64,000 nt of DNA from JAUIJL01 sp965366625 (GTDB lineage: Bacteria; Acidobacteriota; Thermoanaerobaculia; Multivoradales; J023), in assembly GCA_965366625.1 (NCBI GenBank), contig CBDUGP010000005.1, positions 144,299 to 208,298 on the forward strand, read 5' to 3'. Under the pieces are notes generated by a model, which searched no databases, was not told where the DNA came from, and saw nothing but the letters and a program-made list of their open reading frames with translations. The translations under genes and the position numbers were made by a program. How positions within the stretch are numbered: position 1 is the first letter of the stretch; the number at the start of each line of letters is the position of its first letter. Shown here piece after piece: positions 50,615 to 59,521 of this stretch.

Positions 50615-52828
50615 CTAGGGGCAGCCGGCGAAAGCCTCGGTGTCGATGAGACTCGCGGCGGCGGTGCCCAATGGGTTTGAGTACGATCGGTAACGGCCGA
50701 GAATGGTGTCGGTGACTCGCAGCTCGATCTGCACATCCGTTCCAGCTCCGAAGAGTACCCAAAAGTGTCCGTTGATGGCACAGCCGTCGAGGACCTTGAC
50801 CAACAATTCCCAATTTTCAGGGGAGAAAAACCACAGCAGACCGGAATCGAGGGCCTTGGATTGCGCTTGCTGTCCATCGACGATCCGAGCACTGCCCTCG
50901 CCACCTCGAAAATCGCGCCAGGTGGCGACGATCTCAAAGCGACCATCGCCCGCGCGAGGTCCAGAGCCGTCGGACATATCGGTGCTGCCCAAACACAGCC
51001 GCTGCGCATCGGTTCGGCATTCGAAGGGCTCGACATCGTTGTCGCGAATGGTAACGGCCACGGAAACCGTCTCTCCCAGCTCGGCACTGTCGGAGGGGTC
51101 CCTGAGCGTCACGACGAAGACCTCATCACCCTCCTCCAAGTCGTCATCGAAGATGGGAATCTCCACCGGGCGCTCGCCGTCTTGATTGGCTCGCCAGGTC
51201 AAGATCCCGGAAGCGGCCGGCATATCCAAACCGGCTTCCGCGCTTTGGGGGAATACCTCCCAGGTGACCTGCACCTCGTCCGCGGTCCGCCCCTCGCGCT
51301 TGACCGAAAGGGAAACCACGCCGTCGGATTCGTCGACCTCGGCGGTGGCCTGGGTCCAGCTCAAACGGCCCCCGGCCTGAGTGCGAGCCCGGCGAAAGTT
51401 GGCAGCGACCGTGCGGACGTTGTTGATCGACCGTGCGTTGTCTTGTTCTGCGGTGCCCTGGGGGGCGCCGTCGTAAGTCAGCTCGGGGTTGGACCAGCGC
51501 AAAACCCTCGGGCAGCCGCCGTCACAGTTGTACGCCATCATCGTGCGGAAGGCGCGGTTCGGATCCTTATAACCCGAGGAGTAGTCGAACGCACCCTCTC
51601 CGGTGGACGGGTCGTCCGGGGCGTGGCGGCAGCCGAGGTTGTGGCCGATTTCGTGGCCGAACGTGTAGTTCGGGCTGATGCAGGGGGTTGCGACAAAGTT
51701 GAAGGCAAAGGCCTCGAAGGCAGTGTTGTCGGAGCCTTCCATGAGCCAAGCAATGCCGCACCCGCCCCGGGTTCCGGTGCCCACCAGGGTGACCAAGTCG
51801 GCATTGTGGAAATCGCGCAGGGAGTGAGCCTCGTCGAGCAAACCGTCATCTGGATCGGTCAAACGATCGAGATGAGTCCCGATCTCAACGTCACCTTCCT
51901 GATAGTCCACCCCCGCGGTTGCCACCAGCCGCAAGCGAGTTTGGACTCGGCTCGACAACAAGGCCATATTGGTTTCGACCACGCCGAGTTCGATCAGTTG
52001 TTGGATCGCCTCCGGGCTGCCGGTGGTCGCCGCCGCCGAGGGAGTGTAGATGACCAGGAGGTCGATCTCCGCTCCACTGTCTTTAGCGGTTGGATCTCTA
52101 CTCCCAGAAGGATCTATGGACTCGAAGGCTTCAGAGATGGGGACCCGTCGGACGTCGTTCCCGCGCGGATAACGATCCAGATCCACTTCTTCGATGACGG
52201 GCCCTCTTGGGGTCGAGCGAATCCGATAGCTCGAGGCGTCGGCTTGCCCGTTCGCGGAGGCCCGGATCGTGCCGTGCAAATGCCCGCTGCCCCAGACCAA
52301 AATTGCTTGGGAATTCGGAGCCTCGGCCGAGGGATCGTCGGAGGCGACCAGAGCCCAGCCGTAACGGCTTTTGAAGATCGATTCGATCTCCAGGTCGAGA
52401 GTGCGGTCGAAAAGAGGAAGATGCAACCTACCGAGGCTGGGCCCGTCGGTCGTGTCCAGGTCTCGGCTTGCTTGGGGCTGGGATGCCTTGTCAATCCAAG
52501 ATTCGAACTCCGGCCAGTGGATTTCGATCGGCCGGCTGCGCACGACCGCTTCATCGTCTGCGGCGACCGTAAAAACTTTGGTGCCCACCACCGAAAAGGG
52601 CGTGGTGGCCAAGGCGCCGACCGAGTTGAAGACACCGAGGAAACACAGCCACAAGACCGCCCAGAGACTGGAGGAACGACGCCTCGACGGTGGTGCGGAA
52701 AACAGTGGTGCGGAAAACGGTGGTGCGGAAATAGGCTGCGAGCCCCGGGCTCGTGAGTCTGTGAAGGTTGTGGCGATTCGGCTCATAGGCGGATTTTTGT
52801 GGCGGCTCGAGACCGCCGAAGCGAGCAC
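50615..52828 (-). CDS. Secreted reprolysin-type zinc metallopeptidase with Calx-beta domain
   Basis: 737 residues from GTG 52828, with GAGGT 5 nt upstream; ATG 52786 is an alternative without a ribosome site. A signal helix (SLWAVLWLCFLGVFNSVGALA) comes after an unusually long N-region expanded by repeats (SAPPFSAPLFSAPP). The catalytic motif is FGHEIGHNLGCRHAPDD (HExxHxxGxxH) with a downstream Met-turn candidate RTMMAYNCDG. A Calx-beta-like domain follows (~520-620, VSLSVKREGRTADEVQVTWEV and EGDEVFVVTLRDPSDSAELG), then a C-terminal beta domain. Extracellular proteolysis is likely. Cotranscribed with the TPR gene. Confidence 0.87.
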   Translation of the reverse strand: MLASAVSSRHKNPPMSRIATTFTDSRARGSQPISAPPFSAPLFSAPPSRRRSSSLWAVLWLCFLGVFNSVGALATTPFSVVGTKVFTVAADDEAVVRSRPIEIHWPEFESWIDKASQPQASRDLDTTDGPSLGRLHLPLFDRTLDLEIESIFKSRYGWALVASDDPSAEAPNSQAILVWGSGHLHGTIRASANGQADASSYRIRSTPRGPVIEEVDLDRYPRGNDVRRVPISEAFESIDPSGSRDPTAKDSGAEIDLLVIYTPSAAATTGSPEAIQQLIELGVVETNMALLSSRVQTRLRLVATAGVDYQEGDVEIGTHLDRLTDPDDGLLDEAHSLRDFHNADLVTLVGTGTRGGCGIAWLMEGSDNTAFEAFAFNFVATPCISPNYTFGHEIGHNLGCRHAPDDPSTGEGAFDYSSGYKDPNRAFRTMMAYNCDGGCPRVLRWSNPELTYDGAPQGTAEQDNARSINNVRTVAANFRRARTQAGGRLSWTQATAEVDESDGVVSLSVKREGRTADEVQVTWEVFPQSAEAGLDMPAASGILTWRANQDGERPVEIPIFDDDLEEGDEVFVVTLRDPSDSAELGETVSVAVTIRDNDVEPFECRTDAQRLCLGSTDMSDGSGPRAGDGRFEIVATWRDFRGGEGSARIVDGQQAQSKALDSGLLWFFSPENWELLVKVLDGCAINGHFWVLFGAGTDVQIELRVTDTILGRYRSYSNPLGTAAASLIDTEAFAGCP
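52689..52733. repeat. Three in-frame 15-bp units in the peptidase signal region
   Basis: GGTGGTGCGGAAAAC, AGTGGTGCGGAAAAC and GGTGGTGCGGAAATA at 52689, 52704 and 52719. On the minus strand they encode the Ser-Ala-Pro-rich repeats before the signal helix. Confidence 0.92.
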
Positions 52829-53038
52829 ATGCTACCTCATAGAGTTACGGGGGAATTGTGCAATCAGATGGCCGTCCGGCGAAAGATCTGGCTGGTGGAC
52901 CGCAGGAGAGCGACCTCCAAGGGCTGACGACAGGGCTGACGATAACGCTGAGGCCGGCTATACTTCTCGACGGCTGCAGGTCCCGAAGCGATCGTGGGTC
53001 CAAGCAGGTCTAATTTTGATCAACGGCAGGAGATTTCA

Positions 53039-54367
53039 ATGGAAGCCCACTACGTTTGCCGAATTCTCGACTTGATCGAACCCGAAAGTCAGCAGATTCT
53101 CGGCATGAGCGTGGAGCAAGCCCGGCAGCGGGTAGGATCCGGGGATGTCAGGACCGTGCGCGAAATCCGGGGATCCTTCGCGTTGACCAGCCGTGACGGG
53201 GAGGTCGTGCGCCTGGCTCGCAGCCTGGACCGGCCCCTGCGCTATTTTCTCGCCAAAGAAAAGTCCGGTCCGATGCTGATCGTCGCCGATCGCATCGACA
53301 TTCTGAAGGCCAAATTGGACGAACTCGGTTACGGCGATCAATTTCATCCCTCCTATACCCGCATGGTTCCCGCCCATCACGTGACGACCCTGCGGTTGGT
53401 GGGCTGTCCCGATCCGTCACCGGTGCATCGCAGATTCTTCGACCCGCCCATGGCGACCCTGCCGGCCGATTTGGACGTGATCGGCGAACGATATGTCGAC
53501 GCCCTCTTGAAGGAAACCCGAGTTTGGCTCGAGCAGCAGCCCGAGGAGGAGCCGTTGGGTGTACTTTTTTCCGGCGGCATAGATTCCGGTGCCGTGTTGT
53601 TGGCCCTGAATCACCAGTTGTTGGAGATGGGCCGAACACCCACGGTGCTCAAGGCCTTTACCTTGAGCGTGGGCGGGGCCGGTGAGGACGCCCGGCAGGC
53701 CCGCGAGTTCCTGAGCCGAACCGAACTCGACATGTTGGGCGAGGTGATCGAGGTCGACGAAAGTGCGGTGGACCCCTGGCGTGCGGTCGAGGTGATCGAG
53801 GATTACAAACCCCTCGATGTGGAGTGTGCGGCCGTCACCCTGGCGCTGCTCGAAGGCATTCGCCGGCGTTACCCCTCCTGGAAGCTGTTGGTGGACGGCG
53901 ACGGTGGTGACGAGAACCTCAAGGACTATCCGATCGAGGAAAACGCCGAGCTGACGATCCGTAGCGTGGTTTCCAATCCGATGCTTTACCAAGAGGGTTG
54001 GGGTGTGGACGCGGTCAAACATTCGCCGACTTACTCGGGAGGCCTGTCGCGGGGCACGGTGAGGACTTATGCGCCGGCGCGCAAATTTGGTTTTACCGGC
54101 TTTTCGCCGTTCACCCGCCCCGCTCTTTTGCAAGTGGCCGAAGCGATTCCCTTCGCGCAGCTCTCGAACGGCTCCCACGAGCGGCTCTATGCCCTCAAAG
54201 GAGAGATTGTTCGGCGGGGTTTCGCGCGCCTTACGGGTTTGGACATGCCGATTTTCCCCAAGCGGAGGTTCCAACACGGTGCCGGTGACGAGTCCCTTAT
54301 CTCCCAGCGGTTTGCCCAGCCCAAACACGCTTATCGCAGCCATTTCTTAAACCTGTACGCCGGCTGA
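53039..54367 (+). CDS. Asparagine synthetase-like ATP-dependent amide/lactam-forming enzyme without glutaminase Cys
   Basis: 442 residues from ATG 53039 (MEAHYVCRIL), with CAGGAGA ~7 nt upstream. The N-terminal ~135 residues follow the Ntn-fold part of AsnB (GSFALTSRDGEVVRLARSLDRPL, MLIVADRIDILKAKL), but the Cys2 needed for glutamine hydrolysis is absent. The synthetase domain has the PP-loop LFSGGIDSGAVLLAL, VDGDGGDENLKDYP, and FTGFSPFTRPALLQVAE. It should activate a carboxylate with ATP and may form an amide or lactam with another amine. First gene of a tightly spaced plus-strand cluster. Substrate unknown. Confidence 0.82.
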   Translation: MEAHYVCRILDLIEPESQQILGMSVEQARQRVGSGDVRTVREIRGSFALTSRDGEVVRLARSLDRPLRYFLAKEKSGPMLIVADRIDILKAKLDELGYGDQFHPSYTRMVPAHHVTTLRLVGCPDPSPVHRRFFDPPMATLPADLDVIGERYVDALLKETRVWLEQQPEEEPLGVLFSGGIDSGAVLLALNHQLLEMGRTPTVLKAFTLSVGGAGEDARQAREFLSRTELDMLGEVIEVDESAVDPWRAVEVIEDYKPLDVECAAVTLALLEGIRRRYPSWKLLVDGDGGDENLKDYPIEENAELTIRSVVSNPMLYQEGWGVDAVKHSPTYSGGLSRGTVRTYAPARKFGFTGFSPFTRPALLQVAEAIPFAQLSNGSHERLYALKGEIVRRGFARLTGLDMPIFPKRRFQHGAGDESLISQRFAQPKHAYRSHFLNLYAG

Positions 54368-54371
54368 GTCG

Positions 54372-55367
54372 ATGCCGTCCGCCGAGGATGCAAGGCTGAG
54401 GGATTTGCGCCCGCCCAAGCCGTCGATCGATCCGTGGCGTCCGATTGACACCTTGGCGGAGCGCGAGCTGCTGGCCGACGGGCGCATCGCCGACTCCTGG
54501 ACGGTGTTCCTGGCGGGGCGTGAATGTCCTTTCACCTGCGTTTTCTGTGATCTGTGGCGATTCACCACCGACGGGCGGACGCCGAGAGGCGCTATCCCGC
54601 ACCAGATCCGTACCGCCCTCGGTAGCTTGGAAACGTCGCCCAACGTGTCTCTCAGAGTGCCGCCCGGCGGTCGAATTCTCAAACTGTACAACGCTTCCAA
54701 TTTCTTCGATGCCGGCGCGGTGCCGCCGGCAGACGACGCCGAAATCGCCCGCTGTGTGGCAGACTTCGATAGAGTGGTTGTGGAATGCCATCCCAAGCTG
54801 TTGGGGCGCCGATGTGAGACCTTTTCCCATCGCCTCAGGGGCGACTTGGAGGTCGCCATGGGTTTCGAAACCGCCCATCCAGAGGCTTTCCGTCGGCTGA
54901 ATAAGGGCGCGCAGCTCGAGGACCTCGAGCGGGCCTCGGAAACCCTACGACGAGCCGGCATCGGCCTGCGTGCTTTCCTGCTCTTGGGTGTGCCTTTCGT
55001 AGCGCCGGCAGAAGAGCAGGAATGGTTGCAGAAATCGGTTCATTTTGCCCTCGATTGTGGGGCTTCAACGGTCTGGTTGATTCCCGTGAGGGCCGGGTCC
55101 GAGGAGTTCAGAAGATTGCAGAAAAGCGGCGACTTTTTTCCTCCGAGCCTTGATCGAATCGAAGCGGGTTTCATGGGCTGCCGGGCGCTGGCGCCCGCTG
55201 CTGTGCGGTTGGACACCTGGGATTTGGACAGCTTTGCCGACGATCCGAAAGGTCGTGATTACGAGCGTCTGGAAAGGTTGCGCCGGCTCCAACTGACCCC
55301 TGAGGTGACCGCAGAAGATGCCGTGGATGCGCTAGGTGCAGTAGATGTGGGGAGCGGAAGTGGCTGA
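54372..55367 (+). CDS. Radical SAM enzyme
   Basis: 331 residues. Cluster motif RECPFTCVFCDLWRF (C-x3-C-x2-C). Further: KLYNASNFFDAGAVP, VVVECHPKLLG, EVAMGFETAHPEAFRRLNKGAQLEDL, and RAFLLLGVPFVAPAEEQEWL, a layout like Elp3/oxygen-independent-type radical SAM proteins. It starts 4 bp after the synthetase-like gene and overlaps the next gene by 8 bp, so the three are translated together. Reaction unknown; the company of a synthetase and a flavoenzyme suggests natural-product or cofactor modification. Confidence 0.86.
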   Translation: MPSAEDARLRDLRPPKPSIDPWRPIDTLAERELLADGRIADSWTVFLAGRECPFTCVFCDLWRFTTDGRTPRGAIPHQIRTALGSLETSPNVSLRVPPGGRILKLYNASNFFDAGAVPPADDAEIARCVADFDRVVVECHPKLLGRRCETFSHRLRGDLEVAMGFETAHPEAFRRLNKGAQLEDLERASETLRRAGIGLRAFLLLGVPFVAPAEEQEWLQKSVHFALDCGASTVWLIPVRAGSEEFRRLQKSGDFFPPSLDRIEAGFMGCRALAPAAVRLDTWDLDSFADDPKGRDYERLERLRRLQLTPEVTAEDAVDALGAVDVGSGSG

Positions 55368-56946
55368 GCGAGTGCCGATTTCCCATGACGTCGCGATCAT
55401 CGGCTCCGGCTTTGCCGGCTCGATCTTGGCGCGAATACTGTGCCGACAAGGAAAGAAAGTGCTCCTGTTGGAGCGTGAGTCGCATCCAAGATTTGCGCTC
55501 GGTGAGTCGAGCACACCCTTGGCCAATTTGGCCCTTGAGCGCATTGCGGCTCGCTACGACCTGCCGGACCTACACCACTTGGCCACCTACGGACGATGGA
55601 TGCGCCACCTGCCCCATTTGCGACGGGGGCTGAAGCGGGGTTTCACCTTTTTCGACCACCGCCGAGGTGAGCCCTTTCGCAACAGCGGATTCAACGAAGC
55701 TCGATTGATGGTCGCCGCCAGCCCGGAGGATCGCTTGGCCGACACCCATTGGTTGCGGGAGGACGTTGACCATCATCTGGTGCAGAAAGCCGAGCAGGAA
55801 GGTGTCGACTACCGTGAGCTGACCCGCGTCACCGACCTGAAGATCGACGAGGATTCGGTCCTGCTGACGGTTCAGGGCGCCGCTACCCAGGTAGACCGCA
55901 AGGCGGAGCAAGTTCGAGTGGACCGGGTCGTCGACGCCAGTGGTGCCGGCGGGGTGGTGGCCCGCAGCCTCGACATTCCATTTCGGGTGGAGCAGACCCG
56001 CATCGATACCGGACTGCTCTTCGCCCATTTCGAGAACGTCAAACCGCTGGAGGAAGTGGCCACCGGCGCGATTCTGGGAGGCGGCCCGTACCCCGAACAT
56101 CAGGCGGCTGTGCATCACATTTTAGACGACGGGTGGATGTACCAACTGCCCTTCGACCACGGCGTCACCAGCGCGGGATGGGTGTTGCGCAACGACCGCT
56201 TAGCGCTCGATCCGGCCGCCCTGACCAAAGACCCGACCGGGGCATGGCAGTACTTTCTGAGTGAGTATCCGACCGTGGAAGCGCAATTCGCCAAAGCGCA
56301 GGCGATCACCCGGATCCGTTACGTGCCGCGGCTGCAGTACCAATTCTCGCGCAGCGCCGGACCGCGATGGTTCTTGTTGCCCCAGGCCTACTGTTTCTTC
56401 GACCCCCTCTTCTCAGTGGGCATGGCGTGGAGCTTGAATGCCGTAGAGCGCTTGGGGGATCTTTTTGACAACGGTCTCGAAACCTGGCGTTCCTATTCGA
56501 TGCTGCTCAGTCAAGAGGCGGATCAGGTGCGGTATCTCATCGAGGCCGCTTATGCCGGAATGGACGACTTCGAGCACTTCACGGCCGTCAGCCTGCTCTA
56601 CTTTGCCTCGGTGAGTTATAGCGAAATGCAACAGCGGTTGACCTCGGAAAAGGAACGTTCCGCCGCTTGGTCGGGTTTCTTAGGGGCTCGGGATCCCGTG
56701 GTGCAATCGCTGCTCGTGCAATCCAGGGATCGTCTGTTGAATGTCGGCGGTAATCTCGAGGATTTCTCGGATTGGGTGCGGCGTCGGATCGAGCCGCGCG
56801 ACATCGCCGGCTTGGCATCGCCGAGCACGCCGAATCTTTATCCCGTAAACTTAGACCTATTGATTGAGCGCAGTCATCTCCTCGGCCTAGAGCCCGAGGA
56901 AATCGTTGCCGCGCTACCCAGGTTGCGCGGAGAGTTGGACGTTTGA
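55360..56946 (+). CDS. FAD-dependent oxidoreductase, tryptophan-halogenase-like
   Basis: 528 residues. GTG 55360 is chosen with GGGAG 6 nt upstream; ATG 55345 is an alternative. The FAD motif is VAIIGSGFAGSILARILCRQGKKVLLLERE; next is FALGESSTPLANLAL, typical of flavin halogenases and geranylgeranyl-reductase-like enzymes; then VDASGAGGVVARSL, and FFDPLFSVGMAWSLNAVERLGDL (the second FAD block). The W-x-W-x-I-P motif of true tryptophan halogenases is not seen, so it may be a dehydrogenase or monooxygenase instead. Overlaps the radical SAM gene. Confidence 0.82.
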   Translation: MAERVPISHDVAIIGSGFAGSILARILCRQGKKVLLLERESHPRFALGESSTPLANLALERIAARYDLPDLHHLATYGRWMRHLPHLRRGLKRGFTFFDHRRGEPFRNSGFNEARLMVAASPEDRLADTHWLREDVDHHLVQKAEQEGVDYRELTRVTDLKIDEDSVLLTVQGAATQVDRKAEQVRVDRVVDASGAGGVVARSLDIPFRVEQTRIDTGLLFAHFENVKPLEEVATGAILGGGPYPEHQAAVHHILDDGWMYQLPFDHGVTSAGWVLRNDRLALDPAALTKDPTGAWQYFLSEYPTVEAQFAKAQAITRIRYVPRLQYQFSRSAGPRWFLLPQAYCFFDPLFSVGMAWSLNAVERLGDLFDNGLETWRSYSMLLSQEADQVRYLIEAAYAGMDDFEHFTAVSLLYFASVSYSEMQQRLTSEKERSAAWSGFLGARDPVVQSLLVQSRDRLLNVGGNLEDFSDWVRRRIEPRDIAGLASPSTPNLYPVNLDLLIERSHLLGLEPEEIVAALPRLRGELDV

Positions 56947-56975
56947 CGGGGCTCAGGCCCCGAAAGGAGTCGCCG

Positions 56976-57302
56976 ATGACCGAAGAGGACCATCCGGATC
57001 TTTCGTTGGAGACGGTATTTGCCACCTCCCAGGCCGATTTGGTGCCAGTGATCAAGTCGGTTCTCGAGTCGGCAGAAATTCCCTACGTAACCGATGGCGA
57101 GGCGATGATGAATCTCTTTCCTTCGGATCTCTTAGGCCCGACTCTGCATCGAGCCCGTGGGGAGCTCCGCTTCCAAGTTGCATCTGAGCGTGCTGAGGAG
57201 GCCCGCGCCCTGCTGAACCAACATTCCGACGTGCGTTATCCCGAAAATGCGGAAAACGGAGACATGGACGACGATGGGGGGGATTCTTCGGCGGATGACT
57301 AG
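56976..57302 (+). CDS. DUF2007-type small protein
   Basis: 108 residues from ATG 56976, with AAGGAG 6 nt upstream. LSLETVFATSQADLVPVIKSVLESAEIPYVTDGEAMM, then LRFQVASERAEEARALLNQ, match the DUF2007 putative signal-transducing fold. The tail is very acidic (ENAENGDMDDDGGDSSADD). It overlaps the methyltransferase gene by 8 bp. Function unknown. Confidence 0.82.
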   Translation: MTEEDHPDLSLETVFATSQADLVPVIKSVLESAEIPYVTDGEAMMNLFPSDLLGPTLHRARGELRFQVASERAEEARALLNQHSDVRYPENAENGDMDDDGGDSSADD

Positions 57303-58119
57303 CTCGGGGCCGGAAGATCCGGCCGACCTTCTGGCCGCGAATCGAGAGCTGTGGGATCAGTGGACCGACGTGCACGTGGAGAGTGATTTCTACGCCGTCG
57401 ACCGCTTCCTCGAAGGAGCCGACTCCCTGCAGTCGATCGAGCTGGGGGAGCTGACCGAGGTGAAGGATAAATCCATGCTTCACCTACAATGTCATTTTGG
57501 TCTCGATTCGCTTTCTTGGGCCCGCCGTGGAGCCAAGGTGACCGGCGTCGACCTATCCCAGAGGGCGGCCGAGCGGGCCCGTGATCTGGCTGCCCGGGCG
57601 GGCATCGAAGCCGAATTCCACGCCCAAGACGTGCTGGAGCTGGATTTGGGCCGCCGCTTCGATGTGGTGTTCACGTCCTACGGCGTGCTCGATTGGTTAC
57701 GGGACTTGGATCGGTGGGCAGCGGTTGTGGCGGCCCATTTGGATGCCGATGGCCTGTTCTACATGGTGGAATTCCATCCCTTGCTCGGTCTGTTGGACGA
57801 TCAAGGTCGATCTCTTCAGGGATCGTATTTTCCGTCCAGCGAGCCCATTCGATTTAAAGAGCAAGGCAGCTATGCGGATCCCGAGGCACCCGTTTCAGGA
57901 ACTAGCTACACCTGGCCCCACAGCTTGGCGGAGATTGTCAACGCCCTGCTGAACGCCGGCCTTCGGCTCGACTTTCTTCATGAGCATGATTTCAGCCCTT
58001 ACGACTGTTTTCCCTTCACCCGTGAGGTGGCTCCGGGCAAATGTGTGATTCCGGGGCTCGAAGGCAAGGTGCCCCTCTGCTTCTCGCTCCAAGCACGTGC
58101 CCCTAGAGCTGGGACGTGA
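57295..58119 (+). CDS. Class I SAM-dependent methyltransferase
   Basis: About 274 residues from ATG 57295 (MTSSGPED); ATG 57274 is possible. Motif I LHLQCHFGLDSLSWARRGAKVTGVDLS, post-I ARDLAARAGIEAEF, motif II-like FDVVFTSYGVLDWLRDLDRW, and a C-terminal beta part (DFLHEHDFSPYDCFP). The family methylates small molecules. It may act on the product of the upstream synthetase/radical SAM/flavoenzyme genes, but DUF2007 + methyltransferase pairs also occur alone. ATGACTAG overlap with the previous gene. Confidence 0.88.
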   Translation: MTSSGPEDPADLLAANRELWDQWTDVHVESDFYAVDRFLEGADSLQSIELGELTEVKDKSMLHLQCHFGLDSLSWARRGAKVTGVDLSQRAAERARDLAARAGIEAEFHAQDVLELDLGRRFDVVFTSYGVLDWLRDLDRWAAVVAAHLDADGLFYMVEFHPLLGLLDDQGRSLQGSYFPSSEPIRFKEQGSYADPEAPVSGTSYTWPHSLAEIVNALLNAGLRLDFLHEHDFSPYDCFPFTREVAPGKCVIPGLEGKVPLCFSLQARAPRAGT

Positions 58120-58135
58120 CCCTGGTAGGAGCATG

Positions 58136-59521
58136 ATGAGCCAAGCCGATCGCGATATCGCAAGTGCCGTTGCCGAGCTTCGAGAGCTACTCGGTGAGCG
58201 CCTGTCCACGGCTGAGGCGGTGCTGCAACAACACGGCACCGACGAGTCCTACCATCCTCCCAAACCCCCGGACGCGGTCGCTTTCGTAACTTCCACCGAA
58301 GAGGTGGCGGGGGTGGTTGGTGTTTGTTCGAAATATCGCTGCCCGGTGATTCCTTTCGGTGCCGGCACCTCTTTGGAAGGGCATATCGCTGCCCTCAACG
58401 GTGGCGTCAGTCTCGATCTTTCCGGTCTCGATCGCATTTTGGAGATCAATCCGGACGATTTGGACTGCCGAGTCGAGGCGGGGGTCACCCGCCAGACGTT
58501 GAACCGCTCTTTGGCGGAGCACGGTTTGTTCTTTGCCGTGGATCCGGGGGCCGAGGCCACCCTGGGGGGCATGGCAGCGACCGGCGCCTCCGGAACCAAC
58601 GCTGTGCGTTACGGCACGATGCGTGAGAACGTTTTGGGTTTGACGGTCGTCACCGCCGAAGGCCGGGTGATCAAGACCGGTGGTCGTGCACGCAAATCGT
58701 CGGCGGGTTACGACCTGACCCGCTTGATGGTCGGCTCGGAGGGAACCCTCGGCGTGATCACCGAACTCCAGGTGCGTGCCCACGGGCTGCCGGAGCAAAT
58801 CGCCGCCGCCGTCTGTCCGTTCAGATCCCTCGAAGGCGCCGTGCGCACCGCCGTGGAGACCATTCAATCCGGCGTGCCGGTGGCGCGCATGGAACTCATG
58901 AACGACACCGCGATCGACGCCGGCAACCGTTACTCTCAACGCCAAGATCCCGTGACACCGACTCTATTCTTGGAGTTTCACGGCTCCCCCGCGGGCGTGG
59001 CAGAACAAGCGGAAACGGTGGAGGAGCTGGCGGCTGAAAACGGCAGCATGGGCTTCCGCTGGACCACCGATGCCCAGGAGCGCAAAGCCCTATGGCACGC
59101 CCGGCATCACAGCTATTGGGCCTGCCTCGCCCTGAGACCCGGAGCCAAGGGCTGGCCGACGGACGTTTGCGTGCCCGTTTCGTGTTTGGCGGACTCCATC
59201 CTCGAAGCCCAGGAAGATATCCGTCGACTCGATTTGTTGGCGCCGATCGTCGGCCATGTGGGTGACGGTAATTTCCATATTTCCTTCGTGTTGGACCCCG
59301 AAGATGCCGACGAGATGGCGCGGGCCCAAGAGGTCAACCACCGCATGGTGGAGCGGGCCTTAGCGGTCGGAGGAACCGCTACCGGCGAGCACGGTGTGGG
59401 ATACGGCAAGATCTCCTGGGTGGAAAAACAACATGGAGAGGCCGTTCACTGGATGCGGGCGATCAAGCAGGCTCTGGATCCGCTCAACATCCTCAATCCC
59501 GGCAAGGTGATCAGGTTATGA
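58136..59521 (+). CDS. FAD-linked oxidase (GlcD / D-lactate dehydrogenase family)
   Basis: About 461 residues; ATGs at 58133 and 58136, the second better placed after TAGGAG. FAD-binding PCMH domain: VIPFGAGTSLEGHIAALNGGVSLDLSGL, DPGAEATLGGMAATGASGTNAVRYGTMRENVLGL, SSAGYDLTRLMVGSEGTLGVITE. C-terminal FAD-oxidase domain: HVGDGNFHISFVLDP, GTATGEHGVGYGKISW, and LDPLNILNPGKV. It oxidises 2-hydroxy acids such as glycolate or D-lactate. Start of the second half of the run; its stop overlaps the nitrilase ATG (ATGA). Confidence 0.92.
   Translation: MSQADRDIASAVAELRELLGERLSTAEAVLQQHGTDESYHPPKPPDAVAFVTSTEEVAGVVGVCSKYRCPVIPFGAGTSLEGHIAALNGGVSLDLSGLDRILEINPDDLDCRVEAGVTRQTLNRSLAEHGLFFAVDPGAEATLGGMAATGASGTNAVRYGTMRENVLGLTVVTAEGRVIKTGGRARKSSAGYDLTRLMVGSEGTLGVITELQVRAHGLPEQIAAAVCPFRSLEGAVRTAVETIQSGVPVARMELMNDTAIDAGNRYSQRQDPVTPTLFLEFHGSPAGVAEQAETVEELAAENGSMGFRWTTDAQERKALWHARHHSYWACLALRPGAKGWPTDVCVPVSCLADSILEAQEDIRRLDLLAPIVGHVGDGNFHISFVLDPEDADEMARAQEVNHRMVERALAVGGTATGEHGVGYGKISWVEKQHGEAVHWMRAIKQALDPLNILNPGKVIRL

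Noticed and set aside
50765..52756. Plus-strand ORF of 663 codons opposite the reprolysin-type peptidase
   Set aside because: The minus strand has clear zinc-site and Calx-beta motifs; the plus frame is a GC-driven shadow.
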